A DNA stretch of 64,000 nucleotides from Isoptericola cucumis (GTDB taxonomy: Bacteria; Actinomycetota; Actinomycetes; Actinomycetales; Cellulomonadaceae): contig NZ_BMDG01000009.1 in NCBI RefSeq assembly GCF_014635665.1, positions 124,001 through 188,000 of the forward strand, given 5' to 3'. Positions 8,291 through 17,500 of this stretch are shown here, piece by piece; the first letter of the stretch is position 1; each line of letters opens with the position of its first letter. A program made the translations under genes and the position numbers. Under the pieces are notes generated by a model. That model was not told the DNA's origin. It made no database searches and worked only from the letters and a program-made list of their open reading frames with translations.

Positions 8291-8311
8291 GCATGCCGGC
8301 TTTCGGCATGC
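8291..8311 (+). promoter_or_regulatory. Inverted repeat overlapping the -10 of the TspO-like gene
   Basis: GCATGCCG-gcttt-CGGCATGC has perfect 8-bp arms. Its right arm overlaps CATGCT (8307-8312), which lies 6 nt before the ATG at 8319 and could be the -10 of a leaderless mRNA. It is also 46 nt downstream of the chdC stop, so a terminator is the alternative reading. Confidence 0.45.
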
Positions 8312-8318
8312 TGGAGGG

Positions 8319-9131
8319 ATGACCGCCTCGACCCGTCCGGTGACCGCCCCGACCGGCGCAGATCGCGTCCGCCAGGTCGTCGTGCTGCTCGGTGCGCTCC
8401 TCGCGGTCGCCGGCGCCGCGGTGGGGTCGGGGGCCGGCGGCGGGCAGCCCGTCTCCGAGGCCGCCGACGGCGCGCTGTCCGCGGACGCGACCGTCGTCGC
8501 GCCCGGCTCTCCGGCGTTCTCGATCTGGACCGTGATCTACGTCGGGCTCGTCCTCTTCGCGGTCGTGCAGGCGCTGCCCGGGCGGGCGTCCGACGGCCGC
8601 ATGCGGGCGGTCGCGTGGTGGGTCCTCGCGTCGATGCTGCTGAACGCCGTGTGGATCGGCGTCGTGCAGGCGGGCTGGCTGTGGGCCAGCGTCGCCGTGA
8701 TCGCGTGCCTCGTCGCGGTCCTCTGCGTCATCCTCGTGCGACTCGTCCGCCTCCCGCCGGGCGGACGGCTCGACATGGTCGTCACCGACGTCACCGTCGG
8801 GCTCTACCTCGGCTGGGTCTGCGTCGCGACGCTCGCGAACACGGCGGCGACGCTGTCCGCCTCCGAGGTCGGAGCCCTCGGGCTCGGCGCGAGCGGCTGG
8901 GGTGTCGTGCTCGTCGTCCTCGGTGCGCTCGTCGTCTCCGCCGTGGCCGTCTACGGGTCGCGGCGTCCGAGCGTCACCGTGCCCGTCGGGCTCGCCGCGG
9001 GCTGGGGGCTCGCCTGGATCGCGGTGGCGCGCTTCGAGGGGCCCCTCACCGACCAGACCGTGGCAGTGGCCGCCGCCGCGGCGGCCGCGCTCGCCGTGGC
9101 CGTCCCCGTGGCCCTCGCGCTGCGACGCTGA
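8319..9131 (+). CDS. TspO/MBR-related tryptophan-rich membrane protein
   Basis: A 270-residue membrane protein resembling the longer actinobacterial TspO/MBR-like (tryptophan-rich sensory) proteins. Hydrophobic helices occur at about 20-40, 66-87, 97-115, 122-142, 155-175, 185-210, 216-235 and 245-268. TspO-like signatures are PAFSIWTVIYVGLVLFAVVQ, LNAVWIGVVQAGWLWAS and GLYLGWVCVATLANTAA. TspO proteins bind porphyrins or related ligands, which would fit a position after haem genes, but this longer branch has no known ligand. A loop at residues 39-65 is rich in Gly, Ala and Ser. The start is supported by the spacing from CATGCT. Confidence 0.72.
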   Translation: MTASTRPVTAPTGADRVRQVVVLLGALLAVAGAAVGSGAGGGQPVSEAADGALSADATVVAPGSPAFSIWTVIYVGLVLFAVVQALPGRASDGRMRAVAWWVLASMLLNAVWIGVVQAGWLWASVAVIACLVAVLCVILVRLVRLPPGGRLDMVVTDVTVGLYLGWVCVATLANTAATLSASEVGALGLGASGWGVVLVVLGALVVSAVAVYGSRRPSVTVPVGLAAGWGLAWIAVARFEGPLTDQTVAVAAAAAAALAVAVPVALALRR

Positions 9132-9153
9132 CGGCCGGCACCGGCGCTGCGGG

Positions 9154-9984
9154 TCAGTCGGCGGACGTGGCGACGACGACGGTGCCGCCGGTGGCGTCGT
9201 CCGCGTCCGGGTCGTCGTCGGTGACGACGCGCGGCCGCAGGCCGTGGGACCCGACCAGCCGCGTGGCGGCGTCGACCTGGCCGGTGCCGACCTCGAAGAG
9301 CAGCGACCCGCCCGGCGCGAGCCACTCGCGCGCCCCGGCGACCACCCGGCGCACGACGTCGAGGCCGTCGCCGCCGCCGTCGAGCGCGACGGCCGGCTCG
9401 TGGTCGCGCGCCTCGGGCGGCATGGTCGCGATGGCGTCGGTGGGCACGTAGGGCGCGTTGCACAGCAGGACGTCGACGCCGCCGCGCAGGTGGGCAGGAA
9501 GGGCGTCGAACAGGTCGCCGGTGTGCACGCGCCCGCCGAGCGCCTCGAGGTTGCGGCGCGCGTGGTCCGTCGCGGCGACCGCGACGTCGGCCGCGTGCAG
9601 CACCATGTGGGCACCCTGCGCGCGGAGACCGAGCGCCACCGCGCCGCCGACCGCACCGCACCCGCAGCACAGGTCGACGACGGTCACGGGTGCGGTGGGC
9701 TGGGCGAGGAGGGGGCCGGCCGGCCGGGCGAGAGCGAGCGCGGCACGGACCATGAGCTCGGTCCGCCGTCGCGGCACGAACACGCCCGGCCCGACCGACC
9801 AGCGGCGCCCGGCGAACGCGACCCAGCCGAGCAGGTGCTCGAGCGGCTCGCCCGCCACGCGTCGCGCCACGAGCCCCTCCAGCGCGACCTCGGCGCGGGC
9901 GCCGGGGCCGGCCGCCTCCCGCAGCAGCGCGGCCTCGTCCTCCGCGAAGACGCAGCCCGCGGCCCGCAGCCGCGCGACGACCAC
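9154..9984 (-). CDS. HemK/PrmC-related protein-glutamine N5 methyltransferase (uncertain substrate)
   Basis: A 276-residue SAM-dependent methyltransferase related to release-factor methylase PrmC. SAM-site motif: VTVVDLCCGCGAVGGAVAL; the catalytic-loop motif is NAPYVP rather than the NPPY of true PrmC, as in the actinobacterial putative PrmC-related subfamily. Its substrate is unknown. The N-terminal helical domain (VVVARLRAAGCVFAEDEAALL) is short. The GTG at 9984 is chosen conservatively; an in-frame CTG at 10038 overlaps the stop codon of the upstream dehydrogenase gene and would add 18 residues. It probably forms an operon with that gene. Confidence 0.75.
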   Translation of the reverse strand: MVVARLRAAGCVFAEDEAALLREAAGPGARAEVALEGLVARRVAGEPLEHLLGWVAFAGRRWSVGPGVFVPRRRTELMVRAALALARPAGPLLAQPTAPVTVVDLCCGCGAVGGAVALGLRAQGAHMVLHAADVAVAATDHARRNLEALGGRVHTGDLFDALPAHLRGGVDVLLCNAPYVPTDAIATMPPEARDHEPAVALDGGGDGLDVVRRVVAGAREWLAPGGSLLFEVGTGQVDAATRLVGSHGLRPRVVTDDDPDADDATGGTVVVATSAD

Positions 9985-10034
9985 GTCGTCGGCGGCCGCG
10001 GACCCCGGGCCGGAGGTCCTGGCGAGGTCGCCGC

Positions 10035-11354
10035 TCAGGGGTAGAGCCCGCGGATCCGGTGCGCCTCGGCGGTGCGCTGGATGCCGATGACGAGGGCGGC
10101 GTCGCGCAGCGAAAGGTCCTGGCGGCGGGCGAGGGCGGAGACGTCGCCGTAGGCGGACGTCATGCGGTGCTCGAGCCGCTCGGCGATCTCGTGCTCGGCC
10201 CACCAGTACGTCTGGTTGGCCTGCACCCACTCGAAGTACGACACGACGACGCCGCCGGCGTTGGCGAGCACGTCGGGCACCACGGTGACGCCGTTCCTCG
10301 CCAGGATCGCGTCGCCGGCGGTCGTGGTGGGCCCGTTCGCGCCCTCGACGACCCAGCGGGCCCGGACCCGCCCGGCGGTCTGCTCGTCGAGCACCCCTTC
10401 CACGGCGGCGGGCACGAGGACGTCCACCTCGAGCCCGAGGAGGTCGACGTTGGACAGCGGCTCGGCGTCGTCGAAGCCGACGACCGACCCGGTGGCCGCG
10501 AGGTGCTCGAGCAGCCGCTTCACGTCGATGCCCGCGTCGTTGCGCAGGCCGCCGTACTGGTCGCTGACGGCGACCACCTTCGCGCCGCGCTCGGCGAAGA
10601 TCGCGGCTGCGTGCGAGCCGACCTTGCCGAAGCCCTGCACGGCCACGGTCACGTCGGTCAGCGGGACGCCGGCCTCCTCGAGGGCGGCGGCGGTCACGTG
10701 CACGATGCCGGCGCTGGTGGCGGTGCCGCGCCCGCGCGAGCCGCCCACGGCCAGCGGCTTGCCCGTGACGACTGCCGGGATCGTGTAGCCGCGGTTGACG
10801 GAGTAGGTGTCCATGACCCACGCCATGGTCTGCTCGTCGGTGCCCATGTCCGGGGCCATGACGTCGGTGTCGGGGCCGATCATCGGCATGATCTCCGACG
10901 TGTACCGCCGGGTGACGCGCTCCAGCTCCGCGGTGGAGTAGTCGCGCGGGTCGATGGCGACGCCGCCCTTGGCGCCGCCGTACGGCAGGTCGACGATGCC
11001 GCACTTCCACGTCATCCACATCGCCAGCGCCCGGACCTCGTCGATGTCGACGCCGGGTGCGTACCGCAGCCCGCCCTTGCCGGGCCCGCGGGAGATGTTG
11101 TGCTGCACGCGGAAGCCGTGGAACAGCACCGTCTCGCCGTCGTCGCGGCGCAGCGGCACGGCGACGTGGATCTCGCGACGGGGGGTGGCGAGCATCTGGT
11201 GCTGGCCGGAGTCGTAGCCGAGGACCTCGACCGCGGTGGCGAGCTGGCTGTGCGCCGTCGCGAGCGGCGACGAGTTGCGGGGCGCGGGTGCGTCGGGCAG
11301 GTCGGTCTCGGGCGGGGTGGGCTGGGGCGAGTCGGGGATCGACGTCGTCGTCAC
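10035..11354 (-). CDS. Glutamate dehydrogenase family enzyme (Glu/Leu/Phe/Val dehydrogenase)
   Basis: A 439-residue NAD(P)-dependent amino acid dehydrogenase, most likely glutamate dehydrogenase. The N-terminal dimerisation/substrate domain has HGFRVQHNISRGPGKGGLRY and catalytic-lysine motifs MTWKCGIVDLPYGGAKGGV; the C-terminal Rossmann domain has VAVQGFGKVGSHAA and EGANGPTT. The last region DVLANAGGVVVSYFEWVQ is typical. The first 30 residues are a Pro-rich extension. The GTG at 11354 is preceded by GGAGGACCC. Reaction direction and coenzyme cannot be read from sequence. With PutA nearby, which produces glutamate from proline, a role in glutamate turnover is plausible. Confidence 0.88.
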   Translation of the reverse strand: MTTTSIPDSPQPTPPETDLPDAPAPRNSSPLATAHSQLATAVEVLGYDSGQHQMLATPRREIHVAVPLRRDDGETVLFHGFRVQHNISRGPGKGGLRYAPGVDIDEVRALAMWMTWKCGIVDLPYGGAKGGVAIDPRDYSTAELERVTRRYTSEIMPMIGPDTDVMAPDMGTDEQTMAWVMDTYSVNRGYTIPAVVTGKPLAVGGSRGRGTATSAGIVHVTAAALEEAGVPLTDVTVAVQGFGKVGSHAAAIFAERGAKVVAVSDQYGGLRNDAGIDVKRLLEHLAATGSVVGFDDAEPLSNVDLLGLEVDVLVPAAVEGVLDEQTAGRVRARWVVEGANGPTTTAGDAILARNGVTVVPDVLANAGGVVVSYFEWVQANQTYWWAEHEIAERLEHRMTSAYGDVSALARRQDLSLRDAALVIGIQRTAEAHRIRGLYP

Positions 11355-11484
11355 GGGTCCTCCAGGACACGGTGCCGGCGGCCCGGGTGGGGTTCCGGCG
11401 TGGGTGGCGCGGCCCGGGATCGTGGGCCTCGCGACACACCGTAGCCCGTGTCCGGCGCAGCCCACGAGACGGGTGCTGACTTGC

Positions 11485-11490
11485 TAGCGT
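11485..11490 (+). promoter_or_regulatory. -10 box of the Nramp-like gene (leaderless)
   Basis: TAGCGT ends 8 nt before the ATG at 11499, and no Shine-Dalgarno sequence is present. Confidence 0.5.
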
Positions 11491-11498
11491 CTGGCGGC

Positions 11499-12788
11499 AT
11501 GGCAGACGACGACGTCGACGTGGCCCCTGTCCAGCACGCCTTGCCGGAGGAGCGGCCACGCTGGCGCCTCGTGGGGCCGGGCCTCGTGGTGGCGGCCACC
11601 GGCATCGGCGCCGGCGACCTGGTCGCCACCCTGGTGGCCGGCAGCCGGTTCGGGTACACGCTGCTGTGGGCCGCGGTGGTCGGCGTCGTCATCAAGATCG
11701 TGCTCGTGGAGGGCGCCGGGCGCTGGTCGCTCGCCACCGGCCGCACGATCTTCGACGGGTGGAAGTCGCTGGGCGCGTGGGCGAGCGTCTACTTCGGCGT
11801 CTACATCGTGGTGTGGGGCTTCAGCTACGGGGCCGCGGCCATGTCGAGCTCGGCGCTGCCGCTCGCCGCGCTGTTCCCGCAGGTCGACCTCATCTGGTTC
11901 GCGATCGCCATGGGGCTCATCGGGGCCGCGATCGTGTGGCTCGGGAAGTACCGGACGTTCGAGTACGTCATCGCCGTGCTCGTCGGCCTCATGTTCCTCA
12001 CCATCGTCGGCTCGGCGATCCTCACCGTGCCGAACCTCGGCGAGATCCTCGGCGGCCTCGTCCCGCGCATCCCGGAGGGCTCGCTCATCTACACGCTCAG
12101 CCTCGCGGGCGGCGTGGGGGGCACCATCACCCTCGCCGCCTACGGGTACTGGCTCAAGGAGAAGGGCTGGCACACCCCGCGCTGGATGAAGGTCATGCGG
12201 ATCGACAACGCGGTGGCGTACGTGATCTCCGGCGTCTTCGTGGTCTCGATGCTCATCGTGGGCGCCGAGCTGCTGTACTCCTCGGGCGTCACGATCGCCG
12301 ACGGCGAGGGCGGGCTCGTCGACCTCGCCGACGTGCTGGCCGACCGGTACGGGGAGCTCATGGCGCCCCTGTTCCTCGTCGGGTTCTGGGCGTCGTCGTT
12401 CTCGTCGGTGCTCGGCGTGTGGAACGGCGTCTCGCTGATGTTCGCCGACTTCGTCGCGACCGCGCGCGGGCTGTCCGAGGACGACCCGCGCCGCAAGTCG
12501 GGCGGCACCTACTACCGGGCGTACATCCTGTGGCTGACGTTCCCGCCGATGCTGCTCCTGCTGCTCGACCAGCCGATCGCGCTGGTCGTGGCTTACGGCG
12601 TGCTGGGCTCCCTGTTCATGCCGTTCCTGGCCATCACGCTGCTGATCCTCATGAACTCGTCCCGCGTGCCGCCGCAGTGGCGCAACAAGCCCCTGGTCAA
12701 CGTGGCCCTCGTGCTGATCGCCGGGATGTTCGTCGTCCTCGGGGTGCAGCAGCTGATCGAGGCGCTCGCGCCGGTGCTCGGGGGCTGA
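11499..12788 (+). CDS. Nramp-superfamily transporter, atypical metal site
   Basis: A 429-residue membrane protein with about 11 helices and the LeuT-like layout of Nramp divalent-metal transporters. In the first helix the canonical DPGN metal motif is replaced: the sequence is GPGLVVAATGIGAGDLVATLVAG, so the metal-binding Asp and Asn are Gly and Asp. In helix 6 the usual MPHN-type stretch, which contains the metal-binding Met, is replaced by GGTITLAAYGYWLKEKG. It is therefore an Nramp relative rather than a standard MntH, and its substrate is uncertain; other Nramp-related proteins carry Mg2+ or trivalent ions. Start ATG 11499 is set by the -10 spacing. It stands alone, divergent from the dehydrogenase gene. 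Confidence 0.82.
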   Translation: MADDDVDVAPVQHALPEERPRWRLVGPGLVVAATGIGAGDLVATLVAGSRFGYTLLWAAVVGVVIKIVLVEGAGRWSLATGRTIFDGWKSLGAWASVYFGVYIVVWGFSYGAAAMSSSALPLAALFPQVDLIWFAIAMGLIGAAIVWLGKYRTFEYVIAVLVGLMFLTIVGSAILTVPNLGEILGGLVPRIPEGSLIYTLSLAGGVGGTITLAAYGYWLKEKGWHTPRWMKVMRIDNAVAYVISGVFVVSMLIVGAELLYSSGVTIADGEGGLVDLADVLADRYGELMAPLFLVGFWASSFSSVLGVWNGVSLMFADFVATARGLSEDDPRRKSGGTYYRAYILWLTFPPMLLLLLDQPIALVVAYGVLGSLFMPFLAITLLILMNSSRVPPQWRNKPLVNVALVLIAGMFVVLGVQQLIEALAPVLGG

Positions 12789-12823
12789 CCGCGGCTGACG
12801 GGGCCGACCGCGAACGACCGGGT

Positions 12824-12854
12824 CGACCGCGGCCGGGCGTGCCGGCCGCGGTCG
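12824..12854. terminator. Bidirectional hairpin between convergent genes
   Basis: CGACCGCGGCCGG (12824-12836) and its exact complement (12842-12854) form a 13-bp stem with a GCGTG loop. It lies 36 nt after the Nramp-like stop and 8 nt before the end of the reductase gene on the other strand. Confidence 0.7.
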
Positions 12855-12861
12855 CCGCACG

Positions 12862-13692
12862 TCAGTGGCCGAACGCGTCGGAGTCGGTGACGTGCTCCTC
12901 GCCCCGGTCGAGCGCGGAGATCGCCGACAGCTCGTCGGCGGAGAGCTCGAGGTCGAAGATCGCGAGGTTCTCGCGCTGCCGCTCGGGCGACGCCGACTTC
13001 GGCACGGTGACGTACCCCTGCTGCGTCACCCAGCGCAGCACGACCTGGGCGGGGGAGCGGCCGTGGCGCTCCGCGATCTCGACGATCGTCGGCTCGTCGA
13101 GGATCGCGGCCGGCTTGATGGGGCTCCAGGCCTCGGTGACGACCCCGTGCTCGCGGTGGAAGGCCACGCTCGTGTCGCGGGTCGCCCAGGGGTTGAGGTT
13201 GATCTGGTTGACCTCGGGAAGCTCGCCGGTCTCGTCGAGCAGCCGGCGCAGGTGCGCGGGCTTGAAGTTCGACGTGCCCACCGCGCGGACGAGGCCCTCG
13301 GTCCGGAGCTGCAGGAGCCCGCGGAAGGCGTCGACGTACCGGTCCTGGTCGGGGTTGGGCCAGTGGATCATCAGGATGTCGAGGCGGTCGAGGCCGAGGC
13401 GCTCGAGGCTGGCCTCGCACGCCTGCCGGGCGCCGTCGACGCCGTGCCACTCCTTGTTGAGCTTCGTGGTGACGAACAGCTCGTCGCGGGGGACGGACGC
13501 CTCGCGCAGGCCGCGGCCGACCGCCTCCTCGTTGCGGTAGTTCTCCGCGGTGTCGATCGATCGGTAGCCGGACTCGATCGCGGCCGTCACCGCGGTGGCG
13601 GCCTCGTCGCCGGTCATGGGCCAGGTGCCCAGGCCGAGGACCGGCATCCGTGCGCCGTGGGCGAGGGGGATCGTGGGGGCGAGAGTGCTCAT
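12862..13692 (-). CDS. Aldo/keto reductase
   Basis: A 276-residue NADPH-dependent oxidoreductase of the AKR TIM-barrel fold, close to the 2,5-diketo-gluconate reductase/AKR5 type by length and motifs. The catalytic tetrad is visible: D47 and Y52 (SIDTAENYRNE), K77 (VTTKLNKEWHG) and H110 (ILMIHWPNP). The coenzyme motif near the end reads VPKSASPERQRENL, including the Lys-Ser/Arg pattern for the 2'-phosphate of NADPH. Substrate cannot be assigned. The ATG at 13692 follows a -10-like box by 7 nt. Confidence 0.9.
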   Translation of the reverse strand: MSTLAPTIPLAHGARMPVLGLGTWPMTGDEAATAVTAAIESGYRSIDTAENYRNEEAVGRGLREASVPRDELFVTTKLNKEWHGVDGARQACEASLERLGLDRLDILMIHWPNPDQDRYVDAFRGLLQLRTEGLVRAVGTSNFKPAHLRRLLDETGELPEVNQINLNPWATRDTSVAFHREHGVVTEAWSPIKPAAILDEPTIVEIAERHGRSPAQVVLRWVTQQGYVTVPKSASPERQRENLAIFDLELSADELSAISALDRGEEHVTDSDAFGH

Positions 13693-13699
13693 GCGAACC

Positions 13700-13705
13700 A
13701 ACCTA
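13700..13705 (-). promoter_or_regulatory. -10 box of the aldo/keto reductase gene
   Basis: TAGGTT on the minus strand, 7 nt before the ATG at 13692, with no ribosome binding site: leaderless pattern. Confidence 0.45.
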
Positions 13706-13743
13706 CCGAGGGGCGCGGCGGGTCGCCGGGCTCGTCCGCCGGG

Positions 13744-14544
13744 TCAGCGCGCGCTGCGGCGGAACGACGACGGCGTCTCGCCCGTGAGCCGCGCGAACGT
13801 GCGCGTGAACGACGGCTGGTCGTAGAACCCGGCGGCCGTCGCGACCTGCGCCAGCGGGGTGGTCGTCGACGTCAGCAGGTGCGCCGCCCGGTCCACGCGC
13901 GCCCGCAGCAGGAGCTGCCGCGGCGAGAGGCCGAAGACCTGGCGCACCCGCCGGTCCAGCACGGCGGGGGTGGAGCCGGCCATCCGGGCGAGGTCGGCGA
14001 CCGTCAGCCCGACGCCGGGCGAGGTGTCCAGGTGTGCCTCGACCGCCGCCACCAGCCGCGCCATCGCGTCCATCGTCGCGTCGTCGGCGTCGCCGGAGCG
14101 CAGGTCCTGCGACACCGACACCAGCCCGGCGACCCGGCCGGCGTCGTCGCGCACCGCGAGCTTCGCGGTGAGGAACCAGCCGGGCGTGCCGCCGACGCGG
14201 CGGATGAGCTCGAGCTCGTTGCGCAGCGGGCGCCCGGTGCGCAGCACCTCGGCGTCCTGCGCCTCGTAGCGCTCGGCCAGCTCGGGCACGAACAGGTCGG
14301 TGGCGCGCCGGCCCAGCACCTGCCGGCGGGAGCGCTCGTTGGTGCGCCGCACGAAGACCTGGTTCACCGCGACGTAGCGCCCGGCGGCGTCCTTGGCGCA
14401 GAACATGACGTCGGACAGCTCGTCCATGAGCGCCACCATCACCGGCGACAGCGCCGACAGGAGCGCGGCGGTGCCCGACCATGCGTCGGAGCCGCCCGAC
14501 CCGTCGGCCGGCGGTCCGGTCGTGTTGTCGGAATCTGCGCCCAT
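13744..14544 (-). CDS. PAS-domain AraC-family transcriptional regulator
   Basis: A 266-residue regulator. Residues about 37-155 form a PAS-like sensor (MDELSDVMFCAKDAAGRYVAVNQVFVRRTN ... VAGLVSVSQDLR). Residues about 170-266 form an AraC DNA-binding domain with two helix-turn-helix units (LTVADLARMAGSTPAVLDRRVRQVFGLSPRQLL and PLAQVATAAGFYDQPSFTRTFARLTGETPSSFRRS). The gene is divergent from putA with a 53-bp gap, so control of proline breakdown is likely but not shown. A minus-strand TACGAT (14555-14560) may be its -10. A single cysteine in FCAKD could be redox- or ligand-sensitive. Confidence 0.85.
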   Translation of the reverse strand: MGADSDNTTGPPADGSGGSDAWSGTAALLSALSPVMVALMDELSDVMFCAKDAAGRYVAVNQVFVRRTNERSRRQVLGRRATDLFVPELAERYEAQDAEVLRTGRPLRNELELIRRVGGTPGWFLTAKLAVRDDAGRVAGLVSVSQDLRSGDADDATMDAMARLVAAVEAHLDTSPGVGLTVADLARMAGSTPAVLDRRVRQVFGLSPRQLLLRARVDRAAHLLTSTTTPLAQVATAAGFYDQPSFTRTFARLTGETPSSFRRSAR

Positions 14545-14597
14545 CGCGGGCCCGATCGTACAAGACGAGCCCGCGGCCGAAGGAGCACCCTGGGACC

Positions 14598-17500
14598 ATG
14601 AGCACTGCTGTTCCCGGGCGCGGGGTCGCGCCGACTGACCTGGTGAGCGCCGAAGCCCTGGTCGAGGACGCCGCCGCCCTCGCGCACCACTGGATCGCCG
14701 TCGCGTCCGGTGCGTCGCCGCAGGCGGGCGGGTCGTCGACCACGCGCGCGGACCGCAAGACCCGCGCCACGGCCGAGCGCCTCGGCTCCCTCGTCGCCGA
14801 CCCCGCGGGCCTCGAGCTCGCCGTCGGTTTCGTGGACGACGTCGCCAGGCCGCACGACGTCGGCGTCGCCGCCACCGCGCTGTCGCGGCTGGGCCGGGAC
14901 GCCGGGTCGGCCACGTTCCTCAGCCCCGTGGACCGGGCGCTGTTCAAGGTCGGCGCGGTCGTCGCGCCGATGCTGCCGGCGGTCGTCGTGCCGGCCGCCC
15001 GCGTCCGCCTGCGCCAGCTCGTCGGCCACCTCGTGGCCGACGCCGGCAAGGGCCTCACCCAGCACCTCGCCCGCACCCGGGCCGAGGGCTACACGCTCAA
15101 CGTCAACCTGCTCGGCGAGGCCGTCCTCGGCGAGGACGAGGCCAAGGCGCGCCTGCAGCGCACCATCGACCTGGTGCGCCGCCCCGACGTCGACTACGTG
15201 TCCGTCAAGGTGTCGTCCGTCGCGGCGCAGCTCGTCACCTGGGACCTCGACGGCTCGCGCGAGCGCGTCGTCGAGCGCCTGCTGCCCCTGTACCGCGCGG
15301 CGCGCGAGAACGGCGTCTTCCTCAACCTCGACATGGAGGAGTACAAGGACCTCGCGCTGACCACCGCGGTCTTCACCGAGATCCTCGACCACGAGGAGTT
15401 CCGGGACCTCGAGGCCGGCATCGTGCTGCAGGCCTACCTGCCCGACGCGATGGGCGCGCTCGACCACCTCACCGAGTGGGCCCAGGCCCGCGTGGCCGCC
15501 GGCGGCGCCCGCGTCAAGGTGCGCCTGGTCAAGGGCGCGAACCTCGCGATGGAGCACGTCGAGGCCGAGCTGCACGACTGGGAGCTGGCGCCGTACCCGA
15601 CCAAGCCCGACGTCGACGCCAACTACGTGCGCATCCTCGAGCACCACCTGCGCCCCGAGCGCACTGCCGCCGTGCGGCTCGGCGCCGCGTCCCACAACCT
15701 GTTCCACGTGGCGCTCGCGGTGCTGCTCGCCCGCAGCCGCGGCGTCACCGACGGGCTCGACGTCGAGATGCTGCAGGGCATGGCGCCCATCGAGGCCCGC
15801 CTGGTGCGCCAGGAGGTCGCGAAGGACGGCGGCCACGTCGTGCTGTACACGCCCGTGGTGCGCGACGAGGACTTCGACGTCGCGATCTCCTACCTGGTGC
15901 GCCGGCTCGAGGAGAACGCGACCGAGCAGAACTTCCTGCACGCGGCGTTCGCGCCCGCCTCGCCCGCGGCGGGCGTCGAGGCGTCCGCCATGGACCGCCA
16001 GGAGCTCGCGTTCCGCACGTCCGTCACCCGCGGGGTGCACTACGAGCCGTCCGACGTCGCGCCCCGGCGCCGCGACCGGTTCGACGGGGGTGCGCCCGCC
16101 CCGACCTCCGCCGGCCCGTCGGGCGACGTGTTCCGCAACGCCGTCGACACCGACCCCGCCGTCGCCGCGCACCGCGCGTGGGCCCGCGCCGTCACCGGCC
16201 CCGACTCCGGCTTCGTCGGCGTCCAGGCGCCCGAGGTCACCGACGTCGCGACGATCGACGACGCGGTCGCCCGCGCCGTCCGCGCCCAGGAGGCCTGGGC
16301 CGCCGTCGCGCCCCGCGACCGGGCGCGCGTGCTGCGCGCCGCCGCCGCGCGGCTCGAGGCCCACCGCACCGACCTCGTGACCGCGATGGTGCACGAGCCC
16401 GGCAAGACCGTCGCCGAGTCCGACCCCGAGGTCAGCGAGGCCATCGACTTCGCCAGCTACTACGCGCAGTCCGCCGAGCAGCTCGAGCAGGTGGACGGCG
16501 CGACCTTCGCCCCCGACGGCGTCACCCTCGTGACCCCGCCGTGGAACTTCCCCGTCGCGATCCCCACCGGCGGCGTCCTGTCGGCGCTCGCCGCGGGGTC
16601 CGCCGTCCTCGCCAAGCCGGCGCCCCCGACCCCCCGGTGCTTCGAGATCGCGATCGACGCGATCCACGAGGCCCTCGACGAGGTCGCCCCCGCCATCGGG
16701 CTCGACCCCCAGGTGGCGCGCGACGTCGTCCAGTTCGTCCGCGTGCCCGACGGTGACCTGGGCCAGCACCTCGTGACGCACGCCGACGTGGCGCGCGTCG
16801 TGCTCACCGGCTCCATCGAGACGGCCGAGCTGTTCGCCTCCTGGCGCCCCGAGCGCCCGGTGCTCGCGGAGACGTCGGGCAAGAACGCGCTGGTCGTGAC
16901 GCCGTCGGCGGACCTCGACCTCGCCGTCGCGGACCTGGTCAAGAGCGCGTTCGGGCACGCCGGCCAGAAGTGCTCGGCCGCGTCCCTGGTCATCCTCGTC
17001 GGCTCGGTCGGCGACCCGTCCACCGAGACCGGCAAGCGGTTCCGCCGCCAGCTCGTCGACGCCGTGCGGTCGCTCGCCGTCGGCACGCCGGCCGAGCTGT
17101 CCACCGTCATGGGCCCGCTCACCGAGCCCGCGCAGGGCAAGCTGCTGCGCGCCCTCACGACGCTCGAGTCCGGCGAGACCTGGCTGGTCAAGCCGCGCCG
17201 GCTCGACGACGCGGCCGCCGTGGCCGGGATCGACCCGGAGCGGCTGTGGTCGCCGGGCCTGCGCGACGGCGTCGCCCCCGGGTCGTTCTTCCACCTCACC
17301 GAGGTGTTCGGCCCGGTGCTGGGCATCATGACGGCCAAGGACCTCGACGAGGCGCTGCGCCTGCAGAACCAGGTGTCGTTCGGCCTCACCGCGGGCATCC
17401 ACTCGCTGGACGACGACGAGATCGCCGCGTGGCTCGACCGGGTCGAGGCCGGCAACGTGTACGTCAACCGGCACATCACCGGCGCCATCGTGCAGCGGCA

